This document shows, piece after piece, positions 33,315 to 39,088 of a stretch of DNA of 39,088 nucleotides. The notes beneath the pieces were generated by a model. That model searched no databases. It had not been told where the DNA came from and was given only the letters and a program-made list of their open reading frames with translations. Both the position numbers and the translations under genes were made by a program. The stretch is from Chitinophagales bacterium. GTDB lineage: Bacteria > Bacteroidota > Bacteroidia > Chitinophagales > Saprospiraceae. The stretch's first letter is position 1, and every line of letters starts with the position of its first letter. The stretch is taken from NCBI GenBank assembly GCA_013298955.1, contig JAAFJT010000020.1:19194-58281 (forward strand). The letters are read 5' to 3'.

Positions 33315-34175
33315 TTAATTTTTAGACAACAACGCTTTTATCCGTTGATATTTATCTAAATTTTTAGCTGTACCAGTACATTTTTTGATATTTGCCTGAC
33401 TATGAATATTTTGGACCCGATTCGTCGGACTTGGATGGGTACTCATAAATTCTGGTGGAGAGCCTCCATTCCCAATTTTCTCAAAGAAACCTGCCGCACC
33501 TGCCGCATTATATTCGGTTGGACAGAGATAAGCGACGGAACTATTATCCGCCTCTGTCTCATGGTCGCGGCTAAATTTCAAGCCCACCAAGTTCGTTGCC
33601 AATTGTCCAATCGTCATCGCCGCTTGATTGGGCGCATTTGGGTCTTTGGAAGCCGCCTGCGAACCAATCGCCACCAAAACTTGCACCCCATACGATTTCA
33701 TCATTTGCCGCATGGAATGTCGTTTATCCGCATGAGCAATTTCATGTGCCATCACGCCCGCCAATTGGTCTTCCGAATCCAAATACTTTACTAAACCTGT
33801 ATATACGTAAATGAAACCTCCCGGCGTACAAAACGCATTTAAAGTTTTATCATTTTTAATAATCTTGACCACCCAAGGGAAATCTTTCCGATGTTCGACC
33901 ACACCCGAATTTAAGATTTTACTCGTCAAACCGCGTATATAAGCATAGGCTTCTTCATTGCCAGCTTCGGGGAGAATCGGATATTCGGCAGGTTTGCTTT
34001 CCAATTCTTGACTCACTTGTTGCCCCATTTTAACATCTTCTGTCACCGCAGGCAGGAGGAAATTGCCAACGGCACTGCCTGCTTTGCTCAACGTGCTGCA
34101 TTGCCAATGAGCCAGCGGCGCACTCACCAGTGCGGCAAAAGCGGTAATCGAAGCGAACTTAATTTTAAAACGCAT
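33315..34175 (-). CDS. M48-family zinc metalloprotease
   Basis: The 286-aa product has the zinc motif HEIAH (144-148) in VMAHEIAHADKRHSMRQMMK, a third ligand in HETEAD (Glu208 region), and the M48 downstream pattern STHPSPTNRVQNI. It has no multi-spanning membrane region, so it is of the BepA/LoiP type that degrades misfolded outer-membrane proteins in the periplasm. The N-terminus is a signal (to about 25) followed by WQC, so it may be a lipoprotein on Cys26, although the lipobox is weak. FCTPGGFIYVYTGLVKYLDS is the typical strand before the active-site helix. Likely envelope quality control. Confidence 0.92.
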   Translation of the reverse strand: MRFKIKFASITAFAALVSAPLAHWQCSTLSKAGSAVGNFLLPAVTEDVKMGQQVSQELESKPAEYPILPEAGNEEAYAYIRGLTSKILNSGVVEHRKDFPWVVKIIKNDKTLNAFCTPGGFIYVYTGLVKYLDSEDQLAGVMAHEIAHADKRHSMRQMMKSYGVQVLVAIGSQAASKDPNAPNQAAMTIGQLATNLVGLKFSRDHETEADNSSVAYLCPTEYNAAGAAGFFEKIGNGGSPPEFMSTHPSPTNRVQNIHSQANIKKCTGTAKNLDKYQRIKALLSKN

Positions 34176-34222
34176 GATTTTATGGATATGAATGTAAATA
34201 ATTGATGATTAATGAGTTATAA

Positions 34223-34255
34223 AACCTTTGGAGGGTTTAAAACCCTCCAAAGGTT
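34223..34255 (-). terminator. 16-bp perfect hairpin (GGAGGGTTT family)
   Basis: AACCTTTGGAGGGTTT (34223-34238) pairs perfectly with 34240-34255 over a single-base loop. It lies downstream of the minus-strand isoprenoid gene. A similar GGAGGG...CCCTCC palindrome sits at 6161-6182, where it interrupts a sigma remnant. Confidence 0.7.
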
Positions 34256-34283
34256 GTTGTAATTAGCTTGTTGTAATTAGCTT
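34256..34283. repeat. 14-bp tandem duplication over a stop codon
   Basis: GTTGTAATTAGCTT occurs twice head to tail (34256-34269, 34270-34283). The second copy contains the TAA (34277-34279) of the isoprenoid gene, and a partial third unit follows inside the gene. Replication slippage is the simplest origin. Confidence 0.85.
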
Positions 34284-35269
34284 GTTGAATCACTTAATTC
34301 TCTATAAGCCTGATACCATTTCCAAGTATTGATGGGTTTTTCCATGTCGCAAACCAATTCAGAACGCACTAAACGAGACGGGTCAAAAGTTCCACCATAT
34401 TTCAATTGCGCCTTATGCAACTGTTTCAAGGCAACCGTCCCAATCCCAAAAGCCAATCGAACCCGCGCTTCAAATTGTTTGCGTGCTTTCAATGGAAAAT
34501 CAGTCAAGGCTGCTAAATCAAATATTTTTTGAATTTCGTTATGATAATCATTCATTAACGATTGAATATCAATACTTTCTGTAACCAATGTGCGAATCCC
34601 TGCATTCAAATCTTCGCGGATGTCCAAAATATCATCCATGAATTGAATGGCTCCCCCCATTTGCATCACCACTGTTGATTCTGCATCAGACATCGGGTGG
34701 TCTAAAAAAAGGCGCGTCATCCAAAGCGCGTAACCTCCTTTTTTGAACATGATTTGGTTTAATTCAGCTAATGACAAATTTAATACGGTTTGCTTGCAAC
34801 TTTCGGCTTGTGCCTCTGTCAATTGATGTGCGATGGTTTGCCATTCCACTGTTTTTGGGGCGAGCGCGTGTAAACGTTGTAATAACGTCAAACTAAGGCT
34901 TTCCATTTTATGCGTGGGTGAAAAATTTGTGGGGTCAAACAAGGCTGATTGAATATCTTCATGTTTAAGGTTTTGATTATCAAACCATTCGTCGTAAACA
35001 GGCGTAAATAAACTTAAATAATCTTGCATTTCGCGCTCTCGCACAGACATCGGATAACCGCGCAATAAACAATATAAATCGCCTACCGCAACAGGCATCA
35101 AAGTTCCATATTTTTCCATGCGCCGCCATAAATCGATGCTTAAAGGCTCTTTTTGCCAAAAAGTTTGGTTCAAATCTCGTAATAAGGGTTGAATGCGGCG
35201 GTTTTGTGCGTAAAAACGGGTGATGAAAAAATAAATGCCTTGCAAAAAAGCGATACTTTGTGTGAACAT
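34277..35269 (-). CDS. Class 1 isoprenoid synthase-fold protein
   Basis: The 330-aa product is all helical and has two Asp-rich motifs with the spacing of trans-prenyltransferase or terpene-synthase-like enzymes: DEWFD (93-97) and, in GGAIQFMDDILDIREDLNAG, DDILD (212-216). The second resembles the conserved QxxDDxxD...G region that binds diphosphate through Mg2+. The first is a variant of DDxxD. It could make, transfer or cyclise a prenyl diphosphate; substrate and product cannot be read. No other isoprenoid genes are nearby, and it is transcribed alone from a good promoter. Confidence 0.65.
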   Translation of the reverse strand: MFTQSIAFLQGIYFFITRFYAQNRRIQPLLRDLNQTFWQKEPLSIDLWRRMEKYGTLMPVAVGDLYCLLRGYPMSVREREMQDYLSLFTPVYDEWFDNQNLKHEDIQSALFDPTNFSPTHKMESLSLTLLQRLHALAPKTVEWQTIAHQLTEAQAESCKQTVLNLSLAELNQIMFKKGGYALWMTRLFLDHPMSDAESTVVMQMGGAIQFMDDILDIREDLNAGIRTLVTESIDIQSLMNDYHNEIQKIFDLAALTDFPLKARKQFEARVRLAFGIGTVALKQLHKAQLKYGGTFDPSRLVRSELVCDMEKPINTWKWYQAYRELSDSTS

Positions 35270-35290
35270 GGTTTTTATTTAAATAAAAAA

Positions 35291-35323
35291 CAAAGTTACA
35301 AATAAGTAGATAGTTGAACTCAA
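35291..35323 (-). promoter_or_regulatory. Promoter of the isoprenoid enzyme gene
   Basis: On the minus strand TTG (35323-35321) and TAACTTTG (35298-35291) are 22 bp apart, with a perfect -7 box. The ATG is 21 nt downstream. Confidence 0.6.
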
Positions 35324-35335
35324 TTAAATGCACCA

Positions 35336-35540
35336 AACTTGCGTCAAGTTTTAAACAGCAATTTCTGCTTTGGAAATTGTTGAAATAGGATGCTCCTGAT
35401 TTGAAGGATTGCGAGGATGTTTTGAGTGCTCATTGGCGTTTTTCAATCCCCAAAAATCCTTCCAATCGTTGAAATCAGGAGCATCCTATTTCAACAATTT
35501 CCAAAGCGGAAACTGCTGAGTTTTAAATTTGACGCAAGTT
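35336..35540. repeat. Large inverted repeat with about 67-nt arms
   Basis: Left arm 35336-35402 and right arm 35472-35540 pair over nearly their full length (cores AACTTGCGTCAA and GGAAATTGTTGAAATAGGAT, then GCTCCTGATTT), with a few mismatches near TAAACAGCAATTTC. The roughly 70-nt middle is itself partly self-complementary (GAAGGATT, AATCCTTCC). It occupies most of the 372-bp gap between the isoprenoid gene promoter and the DUF4159 gene stop. The remainder, 35541-35641, shows no gene. Confidence 0.85.
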
Positions 35541-35641
35541 AATTTGCTGATTTTCAATTATTTATGTCTAATTTTTTAAAGAAAAAATAGCTTCCGCAAG
35601 CAAATATAGCAGATTGTTATTTGATTTTTGATTCAAATCAT

Positions 35642-36295
35642 TTACTGTTCAAAAGCAAATCGCACTAAATTTGCCCCCATTTTCAAGGATAAAATCCGTT
35701 TATCTTCGGGGTCTTTATGCACATCATCCCAGCCATCGCCCAAATCCGTTTCATAATTGTAATAAACCACCAATCGATTTTTCCAAAAAATGCCATATCC
35801 TTTGGCAGGCAACCCATTATGTTCATGGATTTTGGGCGTACCTGTTGGAAAATCATATTTTTGATGGTAAATCGGATGTGAAAAAGGCAATTCAACCAAT
35901 TCAGACTCTGGAAACACCTTTTTCAAAAACGGGCGCACATATGGATCCATCCCGAAATCGTCATTTACACACAAAAAACCACCGCCTATCAAGTAATTGC
36001 GCATGTTTTCTGCTTCTTGACTGTTGAAAACCACATTCCCATGACCCGTCATATACACAAACGGATGGTTAAACAACTCCGCACTGCCGGCTTCCACTGT
36101 TGCAAATTCGCGGTCGAAGTTCGTTCCAAGGTTTTGATTACAAAAAGTTGCCAAATTAGCGAGCGAATTGACATCATTATACCAATCGCCGCCGCCACTG
36201 TATTTCAATAAAGCTAATTTAAGTGGTGCTACGGGTTTGAAAGCCGCCGTTGAAATAATTAAAATAGCAATAAAAATAATTTGTAATGATTTCAT
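35642..36295 (-). CDS. DUF4159-family secreted protein
   Basis: The 217-aa product has a short signal peptide (MKSLQIIFIAILIISTAAFK). The body matches DUF4159: ALLKYSGGGDWYND, FVYMTGHGNVVFNSQEAENM, LIGGGFLCVNDDFGMDPYVR and YNYETDLGDGWDDVHKDPE. The fold is thought to resemble the glutamine-amidotransferase/ThuA group, but no catalytic activity is established. In many Bacteroidota DUF4159 proteins sit near MoxR/BatA-type operons; here none is present. Its start codon lies only 6 nt from the arm of an ACACATAGG hairpin, which would fold over the ribosome-binding region. Confidence 0.88.
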   Translation of the reverse strand: MKSLQIIFIAILIISTAAFKPVAPLKLALLKYSGGGDWYNDVNSLANLATFCNQNLGTNFDREFATVEAGSAELFNHPFVYMTGHGNVVFNSQEAENMRNYLIGGGFLCVNDDFGMDPYVRPFLKKVFPESELVELPFSHPIYHQKYDFPTGTPKIHEHNGLPAKGYGIFWKNRLVVYYNYETDLGDGWDDVHKDPEDKRILSLKMGANLVRFAFEQ

Positions 36296-36301
36296 TTTTT
36301 A

Positions 36302-36448
36302 AACACATAGTTTACATAGGTGACATAGGACACATAGGACACATAGGACACATAGGTTGATATAGATTTATATAGGTTATCTATGGTGCGTAAATAATTT
36401 AAAATCAACGCACTATATTTTCTATGTAAATCTACGTGTCCTATGTGT
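36302..36448. repeat. ACACATAGG tandem/inverted repeat, third locus
   Basis: A left block (36302-36356) contains several ACACATAGG units. The right block (about 36413-36450) is its inverted partner (TCCTATGTGTTATAAATT) and includes the stop codon of rsmE (36448-36450). It fills the whole gap between rsmE and the DUF4159 gene, both on the minus strand. Confidence 0.8.
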
Positions 36449-37143
36449 TATAAATTCATAATTTGACAAGCAACGATTCCTGCCGTCTCGGTGCGCAATC
36501 GATGATTGCCCAAACTCACACCTTGAAACCCTTTTGAAAAGGCAAAAGTTACTTCTTCGGGCATAAAATCGCCTTCGGGCCCAATCAATATTAAATTGGG
36601 CTGTTCTTTTTGCGCCACTTGTTGTAACGGCAAACGCGTTGTTTCGGTACAATACGCAATCCATTTAGCAACATTATCGAGTTGATTTATATTCATAAAT
36701 GATTTAAAATCAATTGGTTCATTCAATTTGGGTAAGTGAACGCGCAAAGATTGTTTCATCGCTGTCACTAAAATATGATTCAAACGGTCGCGTTTTAAAA
36801 CGGTTCGTTCACTACGCCGACAAATCAAGGGCGTGATTTCCGCAATCCCGATTTCAGTGGCTTTTTCCAAAAACCATTCAAATCGATCCATATTTTTAGT
36901 GGGCGCGATGGCAATATGTAACGGCGTTCTGATTTCAAGATTGTTTTGTTGGGCAACAATCTTCAAAGTAGCCTTTTTTTTGCCGATTTCAAAAAGATGC
37001 GTTTCAAAAAGCGTCCCTTGTCCGTCTGTGCAAAAGACGGTATCACCGATACGCTTGCGCAAAACTTGCACGAGATGTCGCGTTTCATCCTCCGCTAACT
37101 CCATGAAATGCAAATCACTACATATAGCATAAAATAATTGCAT
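36448..37143 (-). CDS. rsmE: 16S rRNA (uracil(1498)-N3)-methyltransferase
   Basis: The 231-aa product is a SPOUT-class methyltransferase that methylates U1498 of 16S rRNA in the 30S subunit. The N-terminal PUA-like part reads MQLFYAICSDLHFMELAEDE, TRHLVQVLRKRIGDTVFCTD. The catalytic domain has PTKNMDRFEWFLEKATEIGI, the characteristic RSERTVLKRDRLNHILVTAM region and the knot LILIGPEGDFMPEEV, then VSLGNHRLRTETAGIVA. Length and motifs are normal for the family. A terminator-like hairpin lies 20 nt upstream, so it probably has its own promoter. Confidence 0.95.
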   Translation of the reverse strand: MQLFYAICSDLHFMELAEDETRHLVQVLRKRIGDTVFCTDGQGTLFETHLFEIGKKKATLKIVAQQNNLEIRTPLHIAIAPTKNMDRFEWFLEKATEIGIAEITPLICRRSERTVLKRDRLNHILVTAMKQSLRVHLPKLNEPIDFKSFMNINQLDNVAKWIAYCTETTRLPLQQVAQKEQPNLILIGPEGDFMPEEVTFAFSKGFQGVSLGNHRLRTETAGIVACQIMNL

Positions 37144-37391
37144 GATAATTGGTTTAAATTAAAAAAGTCTTTAATAACCAAAATATTGATTATCAAAGAC
37201 TTTTGTTTCCTACGGAAGGACAAGAGTAGTGGTAGCGGTACAGGCGTTTTATCCTGCTCTTTCGGTAGCTCTGGCAAGGTCTCCTTTGGTTGCTCCTGCA
37301 ATGACAAGGGTTCTGTAGGCTTCTCCGATTCTGTTGAATCCTTTTTGTTAACTTTAAAAATGAAAAACGCAATTGCTGCTAAGACAATCAT
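37095..37391 (-). CDS. Small putative membrane-anchored Pro/Glu-rich protein (uncertain)
   Basis: The 98-aa frame begins MIVLAAIAFFIFKVNKKDST, one hydrophobic helix, then a Pro/Glu/Lys-rich stretch (PTEPLSLQEQPKETLPELPK). After SFRRKQKSLI the translation crosses a terminator-like hairpin and overlaps the rsmE start by 49 nt, which looks non-coding. A frameshift near 37215 would end the protein at LVLP-stop. The frame also stays open upstream (NNFIIIDSTT), so a non-ATG start is possible. It follows the 353-aa gene by 50 bp. Real gene possible, boundaries doubtful. Confidence 0.35.
   Translation of the reverse strand: MIVLAAIAFFIFKVNKKDSTESEKPTEPLSLQEQPKETLPELPKEQDKTPVPLPLLLSFRRKQKSLIINILVIKDFFNLNQLSCNYFMLYVVICISWS
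37163..37204 (-). terminator. Terminator-like hairpin upstream of rsmE
   Basis: On the minus strand AAAAGTCTTTGATAATC pairs with GGTTATTAAAGACTTTT and is followed by more T residues, as in a Rho-independent terminator. It should end transcripts from the genes at 37.4-38.9 kb. It lies inside the reading frame at 37095-37391, which argues that the 3' part of that frame is not coding. Confidence 0.55.
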
Positions 37392-37441
37392 TGTTGTTGA
37401 ATCTATAATAATGAAATTGTTAAATATGATTAAAAAAATAA

Positions 37442-38503
37442 TTACTTACCTATTTTTTTTATTCTTCCAATTAATTCTTTAAACAAATCGAAATACTCTT
37501 CAAAGTATTCTTGTTCTGCAATGATGCTGAACATGACAGTTCTACCTTCGTGATAGCAAACATAAGTTTCTAATCTGTTAAACCCTCCTTTTCCAATATT
37601 TTTTTTCTGTTTAGAATCATATTCATATGCTTTGTAAGCATATGAGATTTCCCTATAAAAATAAATATCATTAATTGTTATTGTGTCTTTTTCTGACTTA
37701 AATATGACAAATGCACCACTATAAAAATTTATAAGGTTTTGAGCCTTATATGGAATCAGCATATCTTCATTTACTATAAAAATAATACCGTGTTTTATAC
37801 CTTTTTTATATGACTTTTCACTATAAACTTCTGTAAAGACTCCATTTTCAGCAGATGATGCATGAAATTTCCAAAATTCGGGAATGTCATATTTAATATT
37901 GAACAAACGATTATTTATCGTTTTCCATTTGGTTTCTTTTGTCCAAGTGATTGATTCTGATTCTATCTCTGCTACTGCTTCAATAACAACTCTTATACGT
38001 TGGCGAATATTCGTATTCTCTATGGCTATCCATATTTTATCGCCTAAGTTTTCAATGTCATCTGTATCTAAAAAACCATTTGCTCTTATGACACTGCTTT
38101 GATATTGTGATGTTGATGATTTTCCACCCAAAAAATCAAAATAGTCATCTGTATTTTTTAATATACCTATATTTACAGGAAAACCTACAGATGGCGTATT
38201 TAACATACTTCCCAACACTGCTATACCCTGCAAGGCGGGATTCGGAATCGTTTTAAGCACGTTAATTAATGATTTATTTGAATTATATACAAAATCTTCT
38301 TTGGGTTGAAGCACAACTACATTATAATACAAATATTTTGTATTTTTGGGAATGCGAATATCAATTGTTTCTTTTGTTGTAAGTCGTGCAGACGCAGGTT
38401 CTATAATAATCTCTTGGACGGGCGCAAAAATGCTCACCCTATTTTGCCCAAAAATTGCATCAACAAGTAGCAATAAGGAAATGGTTATTGAATGTACTTT
38501 CAT
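37442..38503 (-). CDS. Secreted protein of unknown function
   Basis: The 353-aa product has a signal peptide (MKVHSITISLLLLVDAIFG-Q). The first half (about 25-180) contains ETIDIRIPKNTKYLYYNVVV, NPALQGIAVLGSMLNTPSVG and KIWIAIENTNIRQRIRVVIE, a beta-rich module that looks like a recurrent uncharacterised Bacteroidota domain. The second half (about 190-353) is mixed alpha/beta, ending EQEYFEEYFDLFKELIGRIK. The gene is clearly more AT-rich than its neighbours to the left. It starts 31 bp after the XRE repressor gene on the same strand, so co-transcription with the repressor is likely. No function is proposed. Confidence 0.65.
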   Translation of the reverse strand: MKVHSITISLLLLVDAIFGQNRVSIFAPVQEIIIEPASARLTTKETIDIRIPKNTKYLYYNVVVLQPKEDFVYNSNKSLINVLKTIPNPALQGIAVLGSMLNTPSVGFPVNIGILKNTDDYFDFLGGKSSTSQYQSSVIRANGFLDTDDIENLGDKIWIAIENTNIRQRIRVVIEAVAEIESESITWTKETKWKTINNRLFNIKYDIPEFWKFHASSAENGVFTEVYSEKSYKKGIKHGIIFIVNEDMLIPYKAQNLINFYSGAFVIFKSEKDTITINDIYFYREISYAYKAYEYDSKQKKNIGKGGFNRLETYVCYHEGRTVMFSIIAEQEYFEEYFDLFKELIGRIKKIGK

Positions 38504-38534
38504 GTTTTAATAGCTAATATGTAAATAAATATAA

Positions 38535-38933
38535 TTACTTGCCTACAATTATTTCCAATTCAGAAACACGTTTTTCAAGATAAGATATTCTCATATCTTT
38601 CTCTTTCAATAACATTTCATATAATTCATTAGTATTTTTACCAATGATTTGTTTGTTGCTATTCCCGTTACTCACTTGCATATTTTTAGTAAAATTATCG
38701 TCATTTTTACTAAAATCGTCAATTTTTTTAGTGAATTTATCTCCTACGCCTCTAATAAGCCAATTTGCATTCACGCTGTAAACTTCCAAAATTGATACAA
38801 TTGCCTCAATTGCGGGGCTTGATTGTGGGTTTTTTATCCAATAAGCTATCTTAGAAGAACCAATTCCAGTTTTTCTACAGAAGTCTGCTTGACTTTTCTC
38901 AATGTTGACTATTTCTAATATTCTCTCAATCAT
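38535..38933 (-). CDS. XRE-family (CI-like) transcriptional repressor
   Basis: The 132-aa product has an N-terminal helix-turn-helix (about 1-62: KSQADFCRKTGIGSSKIAYW as HTH, then VYSVNANWLIRGVGDKF, the conserved end of CI-like repressors in Bacteroidota). A polar linker with a repeat (DDFSKN, DNFTKN) follows, then a C-terminal coiled coil (ELYEMLLKEKDMRISYLEKR) probably for dimerisation. There is no peptidase domain, so SOS-type self-cleavage is not expected. Two TTTTA[C/G]TAAAA sites lie 14 nt before the start codon and two more inside the gene. A divergent gene starts at 39053. The arrangement is like a lysogeny or mobile-element switch. Confidence 0.85.
   Translation of the reverse strand: MIERILEIVNIEKSQADFCRKTGIGSSKIAYWIKNPQSSPAIEAIVSILEVYSVNANWLIRGVGDKFTKKIDDFSKNDDNFTKNMQVSNGNSNKQIIGKNTNELYEMLLKEKDMRISYLEKRVSELEIIVGK
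38684..38715. promoter_or_regulatory. Intragenic pair of TTTTA[C/G]TAAAA sites
   Basis: TTTTAGTAAAA (38684-38694) and TTTTACTAAAA (38705-38715) lie inside the repressor gene, with a degenerate third site at 38727-38737. They encode the repeated F-T/S-K-N of the linker, so a coding explanation is possible. Confidence 0.4.
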
Positions 38934-38946
38934 AAAAAAAATTTAA

Positions 38947-38970
38947 TTTTAGTAAAAATTTTTACTAAAA
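38947..38970. promoter_or_regulatory. 24-bp perfect palindrome, likely operator of the XRE repressor
   Basis: Two 11-mers, TTTTAGTAAAA (38947-38957) and TTTTACTAAAA (38960-38970), are separated by 2 bp and form a perfect 24-bp palindrome. It lies 14 nt upstream of the repressor ATG and directly before the -33 element of the divergent promoter, so one bound dimer pair could control both. Confidence 0.6.
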
Positions 38971-38973
38971 ATT

Positions 38974-39004
38974 TTGATTATTTTAATTTATCATTATACC
39001 TTTG
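38974..39004 (+). promoter_or_regulatory. Consensus promoter of the divergent gene
   Basis: TTG (38974-38976) and TACCTTTG (38997-39004) are 20 bp apart, a perfect Bacteroidota -33/-7 promoter. The expected start is near 39011, and the ATG at 39053 follows. Confidence 0.65.
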
Positions 39005-39052
39005 TGTGGTCAAAAGAATAAATTGAATTTATCTAAGAACAAAGGTACTAAG

Positions 39053-39088
39053 ATGAAAATCAAATCAAACAATACTATCAATAATTTT
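39053..39088 (+). CDS. Start of a divergent gene (partial, runs off the window)
   Basis: MKIKSNNTINNF is the only part visible (12 codons, open to the window end). A consensus promoter and a leader of about 42 nt precede it. Its product cannot be guessed; its place opposite a CI-like repressor suggests an early gene of a mobile element. Confidence 0.45.
   Translation, partial: MKIKSNNTINNF

Noticed and set aside
37138-37482. 114-codon plus-strand frame (Ser/Gly/Cys-rich)
   Set aside because: It is antisense to a more plausible minus-strand frame and to the end of the 353-aa gene, starts in a hairpin, and has no start signal.

Overview
The window comes from a member of the Bacteroidota, probably a Chitinophagales/Saprospirales-type lineage. 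Three proteins end in type IX secretion (T9SS) sorting domains: two of type A and one gliding-motility-associated CHU_C domain of type B. There are lipoproteins with a Cys-Lys start, an OmpA/TPR/PD40 protein of PorE-like architecture, an ECF sigma / membrane anti-sigma pair, and many promoters of the Bacteroidota form TTG-N19-22-TAnnTTTG. No rRNA, tRNA, CRISPR array or intact transposase was seen.

Layout. 1-2.7 kb: a repeat block, a secreted L,D-transpeptidase-like protein and an unknown lipoprotein. 2.7-7.4 kb: polA and an acyl-CoA dehydrogenase, separated and flanked by gene remnants (a methyltransferase fragment and a sigma/anti-sigma-like fragment). 7.4-11 kb: a TPR membrane protein and an ECF sigma factor overlapping a trans-envelope anti-sigma/beta-barrel protein. 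11-18 kb: an Rpn-type PD-(D/E)XK nuclease, a PolX/PHP protein with a degenerate polymerase site, a MarR regulator, an OmpH/Skp-like chaperone and a bifunctional Rel. 18.5-22 kb: rfaE2 and gcvP. 22-33 kb: three T9SS cargo proteins, a lipoprotein, the PorE-like protein and a secreted coiled-coil protein. 33-37 kb: an M48 protease, a class 1 isoprenoid enzyme, a DUF4159 protein and rsmE. 37-39 kb: an AT-rich end with unknown genes, a CI-like XRE repressor, and the first codons of a divergent gene behind a consensus promoter.

The most striking feature is the intergenic DNA. Almost every pair of convergent genes, and several tandem junctions, carries a long inverted repeat with arms of 18 to about 65 nt. 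The arms often start inside or within a few bases of a stop codon. They belong to at least six unrelated sequence families, and some families recur in the window (ACACATAGG, GGACTTACGTAAAGTCC, GGAACGCGGA, GGAGGGTTT). Two copies of one family differ at about six positions, yet each copy keeps its arms complementary, so the fold rather than the exact sequence is what persists. They probably act as bidirectional terminators or 3'-end stabilisers, and their dispersal suggests mobile palindromes. No mobilising enzyme is visible here.

Regulatory sites of interest are a 30-bp perfect palindrome over the consensus -7 box of the acyl-CoA dehydrogenase, and repeated TTTTA[C/G]TAAAA sites both upstream of and inside the XRE repressor gene. 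Products of the unknown genes are described but not named.
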